Origin: Ruminococcus sp.
Lineage (GTDB): Bacteria; Bacillota; Clostridia; Oscillospirales; Ruminococcaceae
Assembly (NCBI GenBank): GCA_017460665.1
Contig: JAFUAO010000010.1
Location: 1 to 64,000 of the forward strand
Direction: 5' to 3'
Length of the DNA stretch: 64,000 bases
This document shows, one piece after another, positions 34,508 to 43,312 of the stretch (within the stretch, counting starts at the first letter, position 1; the number at the start of each line of letters is the position of its first letter). A program made the position numbers and the translations under genes. A model generated the notes under the pieces. The model did no database searches. It saw only the letters and a program-made list of their open reading frames with translations, and was not told where the DNA came from.

Positions 34508-34536
34508 ATGATAGCACATCCTGAGAGCTTTGTCTT
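34508..34536 (-). promoter_or_regulatory. Possible promoter for the AraC-GGDEF gene
   Basis: Minus strand AAGACA (34531-34536), 17-bp spacer, TATCAT (34508-34513). Weak -35. Confidence 0.4.
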
Positions 34537-34579
34537 GATGTTTTGAGCACATTTTGCCATTGCCCTTATGCAACGGCGC

Positions 34580-34608
34580 TTGACAAAAGCTCCAAAATGG
34601 GGTAAAAT
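34580..34608 (+). promoter_or_regulatory. Promoter for the HMA-domain gene
   Basis: TTGACA (34580-34585), 17-bp spacer, TAAAAT (34603-34608), 45 bp before the ATG. Confidence 0.75.
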
Positions 34609-34653
34609 GTATTTGTGGACATTTGTCCGCAAGCAATTACAGGAGGGATCGCC

Positions 34654-34908
34654 ATGATCAAAACTACACTTAAAATAGACGGCATGATGTGCAATATGTG
34701 CGAGAGCCACGTCAATGACGCTGTACGCAGAGAGTTCAGCGTGAAGAAGGTCAGCTCCTCTCACTCCAGCGGCACTACCGAGATCATCTCGGAGGAGGCT
34801 CTTGACGAGGGAAAGCTGAAGTCAGTCATCGAGGAGACCGGCTACAAGGTGCTCTCCTCTCAGAGCGAGCCCTATGAGAAGAAGGGCTTCTCGTTTTTCA
34901 AAAAGTAA
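34654..34908 (+). CDS. Heavy-metal-associated (HMA) domain protein, copper-chaperone-like
   Basis: 84 residues, start ATG 34654 behind AGGAGGG. A single ferredoxin-like HMA fold with the metal site GMMCNMCESHV (CxxC, residues about 11-14). Sized like CopZ copper chaperones but with an extra Lys/Phe-rich tail and no copper ATPase gene nearby. Metal identity is not readable; Cu(I) is usual for MxCxxC sites. Single gene. Confidence 0.85.
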   Translation: MIKTTLKIDGMMCNMCESHVNDAVRREFSVKKVSSSHSSGTTEIISEEALDEGKLKSVIEETGYKVLSSQSEPYEKKGFSFFKK

Positions 34909-34911
34909 TGG

Positions 34912-34944
34912 AAAGACAGTCTCATGTGAGACTGTCTTTTTTTC
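34912..34944. terminator. Bidirectional terminator after the HMA gene
   Basis: Perfect palindrome: AAAGACAGTCTCAT (34912-34925) and its complement to 34939, then TTTTTTC. Serves both the HMA gene and the convergent flavodoxin-ferredoxin gene. Confidence 0.88.
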
Positions 34945-35680
34945 ATTTCAGGTCCGGGTAAACGTAGCGGCTGCGCTTTTCGGTGGCTTTTCCGTACTGG
35001 ATAGCCTGCACAGGACAGCGATTGATGCAGCCGGTACATTTTGCGCACTTGTCCTTGACCCAGACCGGCTTGCCGTCTTTAAGGGAGACAGCTCCCACAG
35101 GACAGACGCTCTCACACTTGCCGCAGCCGATACACTTATCGGTAACGCAGAACTTCTTGGTGCTGAGCATCATAAGGTAGATCTTGCGGAATATCGCACC
35201 CTTGGTGCCGCCCTTGATCTGTGCCTTTTCCCTGCGGTTAATACGGCTGCTGATCTGGTCGAGCTGGTTTTCGGCGCTCCGGAGGGCCTCGCCGCACTCT
35301 GAGGCCTTCTTGATGTTGTAGTAGAGCAGGGCGTTGTCCGGCATAACGAGAGGATAGGCGTTATCCAGGGTAATGCCACGGACTTTCAGCAGCTTAGCCA
35401 GATAGCCGCCGGCTGCTCCCATCCCTGCGCCGCAGGTTATGACAGCGTAAACGTAGCCGGCGTTTTTCAGCTCCAGCTTCTGGACGAACTCCACAATGGG
35501 ATCGCCCACAGATCCGCAGTATACCGGGAAGACAAATCCCACGCTCTCGCCGTTTTTCACCATGTAGGAGAGCTTCCCCTCACGGAGGGCGCCGGCCATA
35601 TCTACGATCTCACCATTGAGACCTGCAAGAAATTCCGCAGCGTGACGGGAATTTCCTGTTCCTGAAAAATAAAATATCAT
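34943..35680 (-). CDS. EFR1-type flavodoxin-ferredoxin fusion
   Basis: 245 residues. The N-terminal half is flavodoxin-like, with the FMN phosphate loop FSGTGNSRHAAEFLA and FVFPVYCGSVGDPI. The C-terminal part has two 4Fe-4S sites: CIGCGKCESVCPVGAV and CAKCTGCINRCPVQAI. Such fusions shuttle electrons in anaerobes. Start ATG 35678-35680 behind AGAGGTG. It follows the GH26 gene by only 14 bp on the same strand, so read-through from the mannan operon is possible. Confidence 0.88.
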   Translation of the reverse strand: MIFYFSGTGNSRHAAEFLAGLNGEIVDMAGALREGKLSYMVKNGESVGFVFPVYCGSVGDPIVEFVQKLELKNAGYVYAVITCGAGMGAAGGYLAKLLKVRGITLDNAYPLVMPDNALLYYNIKKASECGEALRSAENQLDQISSRINRREKAQIKGGTKGAIFRKIYLMMLSTKKFCVTDKCIGCGKCESVCPVGAVSLKDGKPVWVKDKCAKCTGCINRCPVQAIQYGKATEKRSRYVYPDLK

Positions 35681-35694
35681 ATCTGCACCTCTGT

Positions 35695-37554
35695 TCAGGC
35701 CGAGGGGAGCTCGTCAAGGGGGAGAGTCTCCTCTGATACCAGCTTTGCGTCTACCATCTGGATCACAAGAGCGTCCTTCCCGGAGATCCCGGAGCCGTTT
35801 TCAAATACATCTGCGTTCTTCTCGCCCTGGGGCGTCAGGGCATACTTCTTCGGCAGAGCCACGAATTGCAGCACTGCAACTGCATCGCTGAGGTCCACCT
35901 TTCCGTCAACGTTGGCATCGCCCCACTTCACCTCAACAGTGGGATCCCCTGTCACAGGCTCTGTGGTCCGGGGCTCGGTGCTTATGGGGTATGCGGTCAG
36001 GTCCGGCAGCTCGTCAAGGGTTATGCAGTATTCGCTGTTGTAGATCTTGCTGAGCTCTTCAACGGGGTTGTTCTGCTCGCTGGTAAGGAAGTTCTGATAC
36101 CACGGGCAGAAGTACAGCCATGCGGCGTGGTCGTTGACAAGGTTTTCCAGCGACGGGATCGTGTCGTTCTCGCTCATTGCCACCATTTTCTTTCCGCCGG
36201 TGCTGTCCACCAGCGAATAGAAGGTGGAGGAGATCGAGCTGAGGTTGGGCTTGCCGTCGGCGGCGTTGTACTTGTCATAGCCGATAAGGTCCACCACGTC
36301 GTCGCCGGGATACCATGCGGCGGAGGTCTCATAGGTGTAGCCGGTCCACTCCCAGATCAGGTTGTGGATCCCGTAGACATTCGTGAGCTGGTCGTAGAGC
36401 AGCCTGTAGAGCTTCTTGCAGGGCTCAGGGCCTTCTGCTCCCCACCAGAACCAGCCGCCCTCTGCCTCGTGGAGAGGTCTCCAGATAAAGGCAACATCGG
36501 CGTCCTGGATCTTTTTCAGCTCCCCGGCGATGAGCTCGATGTCAGCCATGAGGACCTGGTTCTCCCAGGTGCCCTCCTCAAGGGCCTTGGAAATGCTGAA
36601 TGTGGTGAATACTGGGTTTGCGGACTCCACATAGAAGGCCGTATCAGTGCTGCCCTCCTCCAGAGGAACGTTCCAGTGCCATGTGGTCGCAGCGATGCCC
36701 TTGAAGCGCTTGGTCCACTCGATCACACGCTCGGTGGCCTGATCACGCCATTCGGTGGTGGAATTGTACGAGAGGAAGTCTATCCCTCGGATCGCAGGCT
36801 GCTTCCCGGTCTTGTCGAGGATGTACTCGAACTCCGCCTCGTTGTCCTTGATATAGACAGGATCCGGGTCTGAGTTGATGTTCCAGTTGTGGGAGTTGCA
36901 GTACTCCTGCTGACCGGCGATGATGTGCTTGCCGTACTGGTCGCAGAGGTAGCTGTACAGCCGCTGAGCCTGCTCGGTGGCATTAGGGTCGCTGAGGGTC
37001 CTGTCAGGCGTCAGCTCCTGAAGGGCCTTGTCCGCCGGTGTCAGGGTCAGGTAGTCGAAATATGTGTAGCCCCAATAGGCCTTGAACTCGATCGTGCTCT
37101 TCCCGGCGTTCAGGTACACAAGACCTGCGCTGGTCTCGCCGAAGGAGGTGTTGAAGGGAAAGCTGACCTCACCCTGGTTCACGCCGTTTATGTTGAGGTA
37201 CTGCACCTTTTTGTTCGGGTCTGAGGGCTCGCAGTAGCCAACGCTCATGCGGTAAAGGCCCTCCTCCGGTACGTCTACCTCCACGGAAACAGTGTTGTCT
37301 TTTTGGCCCAGGTAGGAAAAGCCTGTGCCGGAAAAGCCCGTCAGGTCGTAGTCGGTGCCGGTGCCGTCCTCGGAAGTGTTCCCGGTCCAGCCCTCGGTGT
37401 AGATCTTGTTCTCGCTGTTCGTGCCGTCCTCGAACTCGTACTTGAGGACCTCCTCTGCCCTTGCCGTTCCTCCGGCAGAGGGAAGAGCTGTCGTGCCTGC
37501 CAGCAGGACCGCCGCCGAGAGCAGGGCTGCTGAGCGTCTAATATTTGCTTTCAT
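35695..37554 (-). CDS. Secreted GH26 beta-mannanase with CBM35 and dockerin (cellulosomal)
   Basis: 619 residues, start ATG 37552-37554 behind GGAG. Domain order: signal peptide (about 1-34), CBM35 carbohydrate-binding module (about 35-170), GH26 catalytic domain (about 190-500) with acid/base Glu in WRPLHEAEGGWFWWG and nucleophile Glu in AMSENDTIP, Thr/Pro linker, and a C-terminal type I dockerin. The first dockerin repeat is clear (WGDANVDGKVDLSDAVAVLQ); the second has the weaker Ca loop ENGSGISGKDALVIQMV. It should cut mannan or galactomannan while attached to a scaffoldin. The upstream GH36 gene ends 11 bp before it. Confidence 0.93.
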   Translation of the reverse strand: MKANIRRSAALLSAAVLLAGTTALPSAGGTARAEEVLKYEFEDGTNSENKIYTEGWTGNTSEDGTGTDYDLTGFSGTGFSYLGQKDNTVSVEVDVPEEGLYRMSVGYCEPSDPNKKVQYLNINGVNQGEVSFPFNTSFGETSAGLVYLNAGKSTIEFKAYWGYTYFDYLTLTPADKALQELTPDRTLSDPNATEQAQRLYSYLCDQYGKHIIAGQQEYCNSHNWNINSDPDPVYIKDNEAEFEYILDKTGKQPAIRGIDFLSYNSTTEWRDQATERVIEWTKRFKGIAATTWHWNVPLEEGSTDTAFYVESANPVFTTFSISKALEEGTWENQVLMADIELIAGELKKIQDADVAFIWRPLHEAEGGWFWWGAEGPEPCKKLYRLLYDQLTNVYGIHNLIWEWTGYTYETSAAWYPGDDVVDLIGYDKYNAADGKPNLSSISSTFYSLVDSTGGKKMVAMSENDTIPSLENLVNDHAAWLYFCPWYQNFLTSEQNNPVEELSKIYNSEYCITLDELPDLTAYPISTEPRTTEPVTGDPTVEVKWGDANVDGKVDLSDAVAVLQFVALPKKYALTPQGEKNADVFENGSGISGKDALVIQMVDAKLVSEETLPLDELPSA

Positions 37555-37565
37555 GTAAAAAACTC

Positions 37566-39764
37566 CTATCCTTTGCATTTTATGAAGTGGTAAAGGCGTG
37601 ACTGGAAGTCTCCCCAGAGCCCGCCTATATTTATGCCGCAGTTCATGAGATATGCCCCGGAGAAGCGCCTTTCCGGGGAGCTCTCCTCAAAGTAATACGC
37701 CTTCGGATCCAGCCCTCGGAGCTTCACTCTCCGAGAGCGGCGGTTGGGCCTTCCAAGGATCTGGAAGTAGGCGAAAAGCGCCTGCGAGCCGTCCTTTGCC
37801 GCAAAGATCCAGCCGTCCCACTGTCCGTCGGTGAAGGGGTCGCCTATGCGGTAGAGGTCGCCGCTGCGGACCAGCCCGCCGTACTTCCGGTAGTCTGAGA
37901 TCTGGCCGGGGATCTGTACCCTGTCCTCCGCCGAGATCCTCGTCACGTCCAGCTCATAGCCGAATGTCCCGGCAAGGGCGGCGTGGCCTCTGGTGGAAAA
38001 GGGCGTCGACCGGCCGACTGTGTGGTTGGGACAGTCCGAAACATGAGCGCCGATAGCCGAGCAGGGGAAGCACAGCGATGTACCGTACTGGATCCTCAGC
38101 CGCTCGATGGCGTCGGTGTCGTCGGAGCACCAGATCTGGGGCGAATAGTAGAGCATACCGGCGTCGAAGCGTCCGCCTCCCCCGGCGCAGGTCTCCAGCA
38201 GAAGCTCCGGATAGCGGCTCACAAGGCGCTCCATGAGCTCGTAGACTGCAAGTATGTACCTATGCCAGAACTCTCCCTGTCGGCCGGCAGGGAGCCCCTG
38301 AGAGGCCGCCTCGGTGATCTGGCGGTTCATGTCCCACTTGACGTAGGAGATCTCTGCTGAGTCAAGGACTCTCCTCATCATCTCCCAGACGTGATCTGCG
38401 ATCTCCCTTCGGGTCAGGTCCAGGACGTACTGTCCCCTGCAAAGGGTCATGGGGCGGCCTGAGATCTGGACTGCCCAGTCAGGGTGGAGCCTGTAGAGCT
38501 CCGAGTCGGGAGAGATCATCTCCGGCTCGAACCAGATCCCCAGCTCCATGCCCATGGCCCGGAGCTTTTCGGAAAGGCTCCCTAGGCCGGAGGGCAGCTT
38601 CTTCTCATAGACAGTCCAGTCGCCCAGCGAGGAGTTGTCGTCGTCCCTGTGGCCGAACCAGCCGTCGTCCATGACCAGCATCTCGATGCCCAGCGAGGAG
38701 GCCTCCCTTGCGATAGAGAGCAGCTTCTCCTCGTCGAAATCGAAGTATGTGGCCTCCCAGTTGTTGATCAGGACAGGCCTCGGTCTATCGACGTATTGGC
38801 TGCGGATAAGGTTTTTGCGGAAGAGGTCGTGGAAGGTCCGGGACATCCCTCCGATACCGTTGGAGGAGCGTACCAGCACGGCCTCGGGAGCGCAGAACTC
38901 CTCCCCGGAAGAGAGCTCCCACGAGAAGTCGGCGTCGTTTATGCCCATGACGAAGCGTACAGCGTCGTGCTGTGTGACCTCCGCAAGTATCGTGAAATTG
39001 CCGGAATACACAAAGCAGGAGCCAAAGACCTCTCCCCTTTCCTCGTCAGCGCAGGGCTCGCAGAGAGCCGCAAAGGGACTGTACTGATGTGAGGAGCAGC
39101 CCCTCATAGAGTCCACGGACTGCTTCCCGTGGTGCAGGCGGCAGCGCTCCACCATGCGCTCCCTTGCCCATGAGCCGTTGAGGGTGATCATGTGCAGGTC
39201 GCTGCGGTCAAGGTCGAACGCTGCGGAATAAACACGGGTCAGGGTGCATTTTTCGCTGCCGTTATTTTTGACTCTGACTGACCTTGCTATGGCGTCCAGC
39301 TCCCTGAAGGCCGTATAGCAGAGGGTCACCTCAAGGCCGGTCTTTTGGTCTGCAAGGAGAATCTCCAGAGTGTCGCAGGGGCTGTCCTTCGCCGGAAAGG
39401 TCGCCGGGAGCCCCGGTATCTCCGGCTTGCCCTCGGTGATACGGTGAGAGACATATCTCAGGTCGCAGGCGGAGGTGCCGTCGGCTGCCCTGATCTTGAA
39501 GGCCGGCTCACGGAAGTCTCCGATCCCATAGCAGGGGTACTCCAGAGGCAGGGTGTCCAGATAGACCGCCCGGTCACGGTCGTTGGTCTCAGGGGTGAAG
39601 GGGTTTTCATCAAGGCGGAGCAGCGCCGTCAGGTCCTCATCGGGGACGGCCTCGCCAAAATAAACGTGGGCAAGATAGCCTCCCGGGGCGACAGCCATGA
39701 TGTAGTCGGTGCCTCCTGCACGGAGCCGGAACTGCCGGCAGGAGGGTTCAAATCTGATCGGCAT
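37566..39764 (-). CDS. GH36 alpha-galactosidase, intracellular
   Basis: 732 residues. Removes alpha-1,6-galactose from galactomannan oligosaccharides or raffinose sugars. Catalytic-domain marks: LVMDDGWFGHRDDD, nucleophile Asp in YVKWDMNRQIT, LLLETCAGGGGRFD and acid/base Asp in WCSDDTDAIERL. N-terminal beta-sandwich and C-terminal beta domain give the normal family length. No signal peptide, so it acts on imported sugars. Starts 2 bp after the SUKH gene and is followed by the mannanase gene, forming a galactomannan operon. Confidence 0.94.
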   Translation of the reverse strand: MPIRFEPSCRQFRLRAGGTDYIMAVAPGGYLAHVYFGEAVPDEDLTALLRLDENPFTPETNDRDRAVYLDTLPLEYPCYGIGDFREPAFKIRAADGTSACDLRYVSHRITEGKPEIPGLPATFPAKDSPCDTLEILLADQKTGLEVTLCYTAFRELDAIARSVRVKNNGSEKCTLTRVYSAAFDLDRSDLHMITLNGSWARERMVERCRLHHGKQSVDSMRGCSSHQYSPFAALCEPCADEERGEVFGSCFVYSGNFTILAEVTQHDAVRFVMGINDADFSWELSSGEEFCAPEAVLVRSSNGIGGMSRTFHDLFRKNLIRSQYVDRPRPVLINNWEATYFDFDEEKLLSIAREASSLGIEMLVMDDGWFGHRDDDNSSLGDWTVYEKKLPSGLGSLSEKLRAMGMELGIWFEPEMISPDSELYRLHPDWAVQISGRPMTLCRGQYVLDLTRREIADHVWEMMRRVLDSAEISYVKWDMNRQITEAASQGLPAGRQGEFWHRYILAVYELMERLVSRYPELLLETCAGGGGRFDAGMLYYSPQIWCSDDTDAIERLRIQYGTSLCFPCSAIGAHVSDCPNHTVGRSTPFSTRGHAALAGTFGYELDVTRISAEDRVQIPGQISDYRKYGGLVRSGDLYRIGDPFTDGQWDGWIFAAKDGSQALFAYFQILGRPNRRSRRVKLRGLDPKAYYFEESSPERRFSGAYLMNCGINIGGLWGDFQSRLYHFIKCKG

Positions 39765-39766
39765 GA

Positions 39767-40087
39767 TCAGTCCTCGGCGGAGCTATCGCCTTCTTCGCCG
39801 ATGATGCTTGCGAAGACCACTACGTCATCGTCCTTTTCATAGCAGCCAACGAAGGGCTCAAAGATCTCGTAATAGCCGTTTGCGATATAAGCGGAGGAGG
39901 TCAGCAGGTACCAGCTCTTCATCTGGTCAGGGAGAACGAAGCCGTTCTCAGCCTCCCAAGCCTGGATCTGCTCCATAGTCATAGGCTCGCCGAATTCTGA
40001 GTCACGATCCTCTGAGATGAGCTCGCAGAAGTTCTTGATAGTGTCGAAGCATTCAATGATCACCGGATCGATAGTATGATCTTTCAT
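39767..40087 (-). CDS. SMI1/KNR4 (SUKH)-family small protein
   Basis: 106 residues; start ATG 40085-40087 chosen for AGGCGG 7 bases upstream, over an in-frame ATG 18 bp earlier. The central EIQAWEAENGFVLPDQMKSW-like segment (here MEQIQAWEAENGFVLPDQMK) is the SUKH core, with acidic ends. SUKH proteins are often immunity proteins for polymorphic toxins, but this one heads a glycoside hydrolase operon with no toxin gene in sight. Its role here is unknown. Confidence 0.75.
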   Translation of the reverse strand: MKDHTIDPVIIECFDTIKNFCELISEDRDSEFGEPMTMEQIQAWEAENGFVLPDQMKSWYLLTSSAYIANGYYEIFEPFVGCYEKDDDVVVFASIIGEEGDSSAED

Positions 40088-40120
40088 AATATATCCGCCT
40101 TTCATGCATTTTATAGTATT

Positions 40121-40149
40121 ATCATATCACAGCCGGAGCCGATCGTCAA
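40121..40149 (-). promoter_or_regulatory. Promoter of the galactomannan operon
   Basis: Minus strand TTGACG (40144-40149), 17-bp spacer, TATGAT (40121-40126). Leader of about 27 nt to the SUKH ATG. No operator palindrome recognised. Confidence 0.7.
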
Positions 40150-40150
40150 T

Positions 40151-40180
40151 AAAAAAAGCGCCTCCATTTCTGGAAGCGCT
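40151..40180 (-). terminator. Terminator after the acidic zinc-ribbon gene
   Basis: On the minus strand, stem AGCGC-TCCA/TGGA-GCGCT (40157-40180, one mismatch) followed by seven T. Confidence 0.88.
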
Positions 40181-40198
40181 CTTAGATCTTGCTTAAGA

Positions 40199-40672
40199 TC
40201 AGTCCTCGTCCTCGCTGTCCTCAGCGTTCTCCAGGTCCTCGATAGTGAGGTCGTCGAAGTCGAACTCAAGGAGCTCATCGCAGTTGGGGCAGTTGATAGA
40301 GCCCTCTTCGATCATGCCCTCGTCCAGAAGGATAGTATCTCCGCAGCTGGGGCAGGTGACCTCATAAAGCTCATCGTCATCGTCGTCAAAGTCGTCCTCA
40401 TCATCGTCGTCGAAGCACTCGCCGCAGGTCTCGCAGTCGAGATCGTCGTCGTCCTCATAGAGGTCTTCCTCGACCATGCCGAGATCCTCGTCAAGGATGT
40501 CGCAGAGCTCAGTGAGCTCGTCCACCTGTGACTGGAGGTCCTCAACATAGAGAACCATCTCGCTCATTACCTCAGACATCTGGAGCAGAGCCTTGCCCTC
40601 CTTAGTGGATGAGTCGATATCGAGGCCGTCGATAAGGCCCTTAAGGTATGACATTTTCTCAGTTAGCTTCAT
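40199..40672 (-). CDS. Acidic zinc-ribbon protein (CD1247-domain type)
   Basis: 157 residues, start ATG 40670-40672 behind GAGGAGG. N-terminal ~65 residues are helical (EKMSYLKGLIDGLDIDSSTK), matching small clostridial proteins called CD1247-like. Two possible metal sites follow: CETCGEC near residue 80 and CPSCGDTILLDE...CPNCDELL near 105-135. Very Asp/Glu rich throughout. Encoded 40 bp after efp, so probably co-transcribed with it. Function unknown; regulator or RNA-polymerase-associated roles are guesses. Confidence 0.78.
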   Translation of the reverse strand: MKLTEKMSYLKGLIDGLDIDSSTKEGKALLQMSEVMSEMVLYVEDLQSQVDELTELCDILDEDLGMVEEDLYEDDDDLDCETCGECFDDDDEDDFDDDDDELYEVTCPSCGDTILLDEGMIEEGSINCPNCDELLEFDFDDLTIEDLENAEDSEDED

Positions 40673-40712
40673 AACAAGCTCCTCCTCTCAAATAATTTAT
40701 AGCAATCAGAGC

Positions 40713-41270
40713 TTATGCTCTGGACATATACTCGCCAGTTCTTGTGTCGATCTGGATCTTCTCGCCCTCGTTGATGAACAGGGGCACCTTTACCTCAGCG
40801 CCTGTCTCAACAGTAGCAGGCTTTGTTGCGTTGGTAGCTGTATCGCCCTTGAAGCCGGGATCTGTCTGAGTAACTACCAGCTCAACGAAGTTGGGGGGCT
40901 CAACGCCGAAAACTGTTCCCTTGTAGGAGAGGATCTTACAGATCATCTCTTCCTTGACGAACTTGAAGTTGTCGCCCAGGATAGAAGCGCTGATCGGTAT
41001 CTGCTCATAGGTCTCCATATCCATGAAATAATACAGGTCGCCGTCGTTGTAGCTGTACTGCATATCCTTTCTCTCAACGAAAGCTGTAGGGAACTTAGCT
41101 GTGGGGTTGAAGGAAGTTTCTACCACAGAGCCTGTGATAACGTTCTTGTACTTAGTTCTTACAAAAGCGGCGCCCTTACCGGGTTTAACGTGCTGGAACT
41201 CAACGACCTGAACGACCTGGCCGTCCAGCTCGAAAGTAACGCCGTTTCTGAAATCTCCTGCTGAAATCAT
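40713..41270 (-). CDS. efp: Elongation factor P
   Basis: 185 residues, start ATG 41268-41270 behind GGAGG. Relieves ribosome stalling at polyproline stretches. Three beta domains; the loop [12 protein letters not shown] carries Lys32 where post-translational modification occurs in many species. The C-terminal [16 protein letters not shown] is typical. Own promoter at 41309-41337. Confidence 0.96.
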   Translation of the reverse strand: MISAGDFRNGVTFELDGQVVQVVEFQHVKPGKGAAFVRTKYKNVITGSVVETSFNPTAKFPTAFVERKDMQYSYNDGDLYYFMDMETYEQIPISASILGDNFKFVKEEMICKILSYKGTVFGVEPPNFVELVVTQTDPGFKGDTATNATKPATVETGAEVKVPLFINEGEKIQIDTRTGEYMSRA

Positions 41271-41308
41271 TAGAAATACCTCCGTATTTATCAAATATAA
41301 TATACTTT

Positions 41309-41337
41309 ATTTTACCACAAATTCTCCATTTTGGCAA
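41309..41337 (-). promoter_or_regulatory. Promoter for efp
   Basis: Minus strand TTGCCA (41332-41337), 17-bp spacer, TAAAAT (41309-41314). Confidence 0.65.
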
Positions 41338-41354
41338 TACCTAAAGTCACATTA

Positions 41355-42422
41355 TCATAAAGATACTAAATTTTTTGCACATTTTGTCAGATCCTCGCAG
41401 CCATTTTCGGTCAAAATGACAAAGTCCTCGATCCTTACGCCGAATTTTCCGGCAATATAGATCCCCGGCTCGATCGTGACAACTGCGCCCTTGTTCAGGG
41501 GGAGCTTGTAGTTGGGCGAGGCGTTGGGCTTCTCGTGGATCTCAAGTCCCACCCCGTGTCCCAGGGAATGGCCGAAGCAGTCCCCGTAGCCGGCGTCGTC
41601 GATGATACCTCTTGCCACAAGGTCCAGAGCCTGTCCGGTGATCCCGGCCTTGGCTGCGTGGATAGCTGTCTGCTGGGCGTCGAGGACGATCTCATAGACC
41701 CGCCTCATCTCGTCGGTGGGCTCTCCCACGCAGACCGTTCTGGTCATGTCGCTGTGATAGCCGTTCCAGACTGCTCCGAAGTCCATGAGGACGAACTCGC
41801 CCTCCTCCACCTTCTTATCGGAGGGTACCCCGTGGGGCATGGAGGTATTAGCTCCGGAGAGGACGATCGTCTCGAAGGACAGGTCCTCTGCTCCGTGGAG
41901 GAACATCAGCCGGTCCAGCTCAAGTGCGATCTGGCGCTCGGTGACACCGGGCTTTATGAAGGGCAAGAGCTCCTCGAGAGCTGTCTCTGCGATGCGCTGG
42001 GCCTTGATGATGCAGCTCAGCTCCTCCTCGTCCTTGACGGCACGGAGGTTGTTTATTGCGTTGCTGAGGAGGTCCGAGGCCACGAATTCCACGTCCCTAA
42101 GAGCGTTCCTCAGATAGTTCAGCCTGCTGACGGTCATGGTCTGGGCCTCGATAGCCACGCTCTTGGCGCCGTGGTCACGAAGGAGCTGTCCGATCTGCTG
42201 GTAGAGCTGCTTCTGCATGATTACCTCAGCAGCGGTGACGGTAGCCCTTGCTTTCTCGATATACCGGAAATCTATCAGCAGATAGGCCTTGTCCCGGAAG
42301 GCCAGGACCGTTCCGTCGGAGGACTTCATGCCTGTGAAATACCTTCTGTTCACGTCAGAGGTGATGAGAGCGGCGTCGATGTCCGACGGGAGGCTCTCAA
42401 AAAGCCTTTCTATCCTTGTCAT
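41355..42422 (-). CDS. Xaa-Pro aminopeptidase (M24 family)
   Basis: 355 residues. Removes N-terminal residues preceding proline. The start is ATG 42420-42422 behind GAGG rather than a GTG three codons earlier. The creatinase-like N-domain precedes the pita-bread domain. Metal ligands are visible: DFGAVWNGYHSDMTRT (two Asp), GHSLGHGVGLEIHE (His), TIEPGIY (Glu) and GVRIEDFV (Glu). Sits between aroQ (10-bp gap) and efp, an arrangement often seen in Firmicutes; with EF-P it forms a proline-related pair. Confidence 0.94.
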   Translation of the reverse strand: MTRIERLFESLPSDIDAALITSDVNRRYFTGMKSSDGTVLAFRDKAYLLIDFRYIEKARATVTAAEVIMQKQLYQQIGQLLRDHGAKSVAIEAQTMTVSRLNYLRNALRDVEFVASDLLSNAINNLRAVKDEEELSCIIKAQRIAETALEELLPFIKPGVTERQIALELDRLMFLHGAEDLSFETIVLSGANTSMPHGVPSDKKVEEGEFVLMDFGAVWNGYHSDMTRTVCVGEPTDEMRRVYEIVLDAQQTAIHAAKAGITGQALDLVARGIIDDAGYGDCFGHSLGHGVGLEIHEKPNASPNYKLPLNKGAVVTIEPGIYIAGKFGVRIEDFVILTENGCEDLTKCAKNLVSL

Positions 42423-42432
42423 GGCACTCACC

Positions 42433-42864
42433 TCAAAGCTCCGCCATGGCCTGGACTGCCAGGTAGTAGCTCATGAAGCCAAGTCCGCAAATGCTTCCCC
42501 TGCACACAGGAGCGATCACGGAATTGCTGCGGAACTCCTCACGGGCGTCGATATTGCTGATATGGACCTCGATCACGGGGATCTTGATCGCAGCGATAGC
42601 GTCACGGATAGCGTAGCTGTAGTGGGTATAGGCGCCGGCGTTGATGATGACTCCCCCGAAGGAGGTCCTTGCGGCGTGGAGCTTGTCGATGATAGCGCCC
42701 TCGTGGTTGGACTGGAAGATCTCGCACTCCAGCCCCTGCTCCTTGGCTCTGTCAAGGATGTTCTTATTGAGGACGTCGATGCCGTCGCTGCCGTAGACTC
42801 CCGGCTCACGCTCGCCTAAAAGGTTGAGGTTGGGGCCGTGGATAACAAGTATTTTCTTTATCAT
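42433..42864 (-). CDS. aroQ: 3-dehydroquinate dehydratase, type II
   Basis: 143 residues. Third step of the shikimate pathway. Typical motifs: IHGPNLNLLGEREPGVYG, FQSNHEGAIIDKLH, INAGAYTHYSYAIRDA, EVHISNIDAREEFR and the C-terminal GSICGLGFMSYYLA. Start ATG 42862-42864 behind AAAGGGAG. First gene of aroQ-aminopeptidase unit. Confidence 0.96.
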   Translation of the reverse strand: MIKKILVIHGPNLNLLGEREPGVYGSDGIDVLNKNILDRAKEQGLECEIFQSNHEGAIIDKLHAARTSFGGVIINAGAYTHYSYAIRDAIAAIKIPVIEVHISNIDAREEFRSNSVIAPVCRGSICGLGFMSYYLAVQAMAEL

Positions 42865-42963
42865 ATGTAACTCCCTTTCTGAGAAGTTTCTGATCTCCTA
42901 AGGACCAATTCCTATTATACATCAGTTGTCACGGGGAAAACTGTCGAATTTTCTGCAAAAATG

Positions 42964-42990
42964 AAAAAGCGGACTTTTCAGCCCGCTTTT
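42964..42990 (-). terminator. Terminator of rpsU
   Basis: On the minus strand AAAAGCGGGCT, GAAA loop, AGTCCGCTTTT (one G-U pair), then TTC. Confidence 0.85.
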
Positions 42991-43013
42991 ATCAACATAG
43001 TTTGTCGGTAAGA

Positions 43014-43187
43014 TCAATACTTGCGCTTACGAGCTGCCTCAGACTTCTTCTTACGCTTAACTGAAGGCTTTTCGTAGTGCTCTCTCTTACGCACCTCAGC
43101 AATAACGCCGTCCTTTGCACAAGCTCTCTTGAACTTCTTGAGAGCGCTGTCAAGTGACTCATTCTTGCTTACACGAACTTCTGCCAT
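43014..43187 (-). CDS. rpsU: 30S ribosomal protein S21
   Basis: 57 residues, below the usual ORF length cutoff. Starts at ATG 43185-43187 behind GGGAGG with [20 protein letters not shown], followed by [20 protein letters not shown] and a Lys/Arg-rich tail. Full-length S21 of the small subunit. Own promoter and terminator. Confidence 0.95.
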   Translation of the reverse strand: MAEVRVSKNESLDSALKKFKRACAKDGVIAEVRKREHYEKPSVKRKKKSEAARKRKY

Positions 43188-43312
43188 TATTTTCCCTCCC
43201 TTGTTCAGAGGTTTCCCGGTCGCCCGGGTCTATACTAAACACCCGAAGGGGCGTCAGCAGCTTGATCCTCAAAAAAAGCATAGCAGATAAATATTCAAAA
43301 TAATATAATAAT

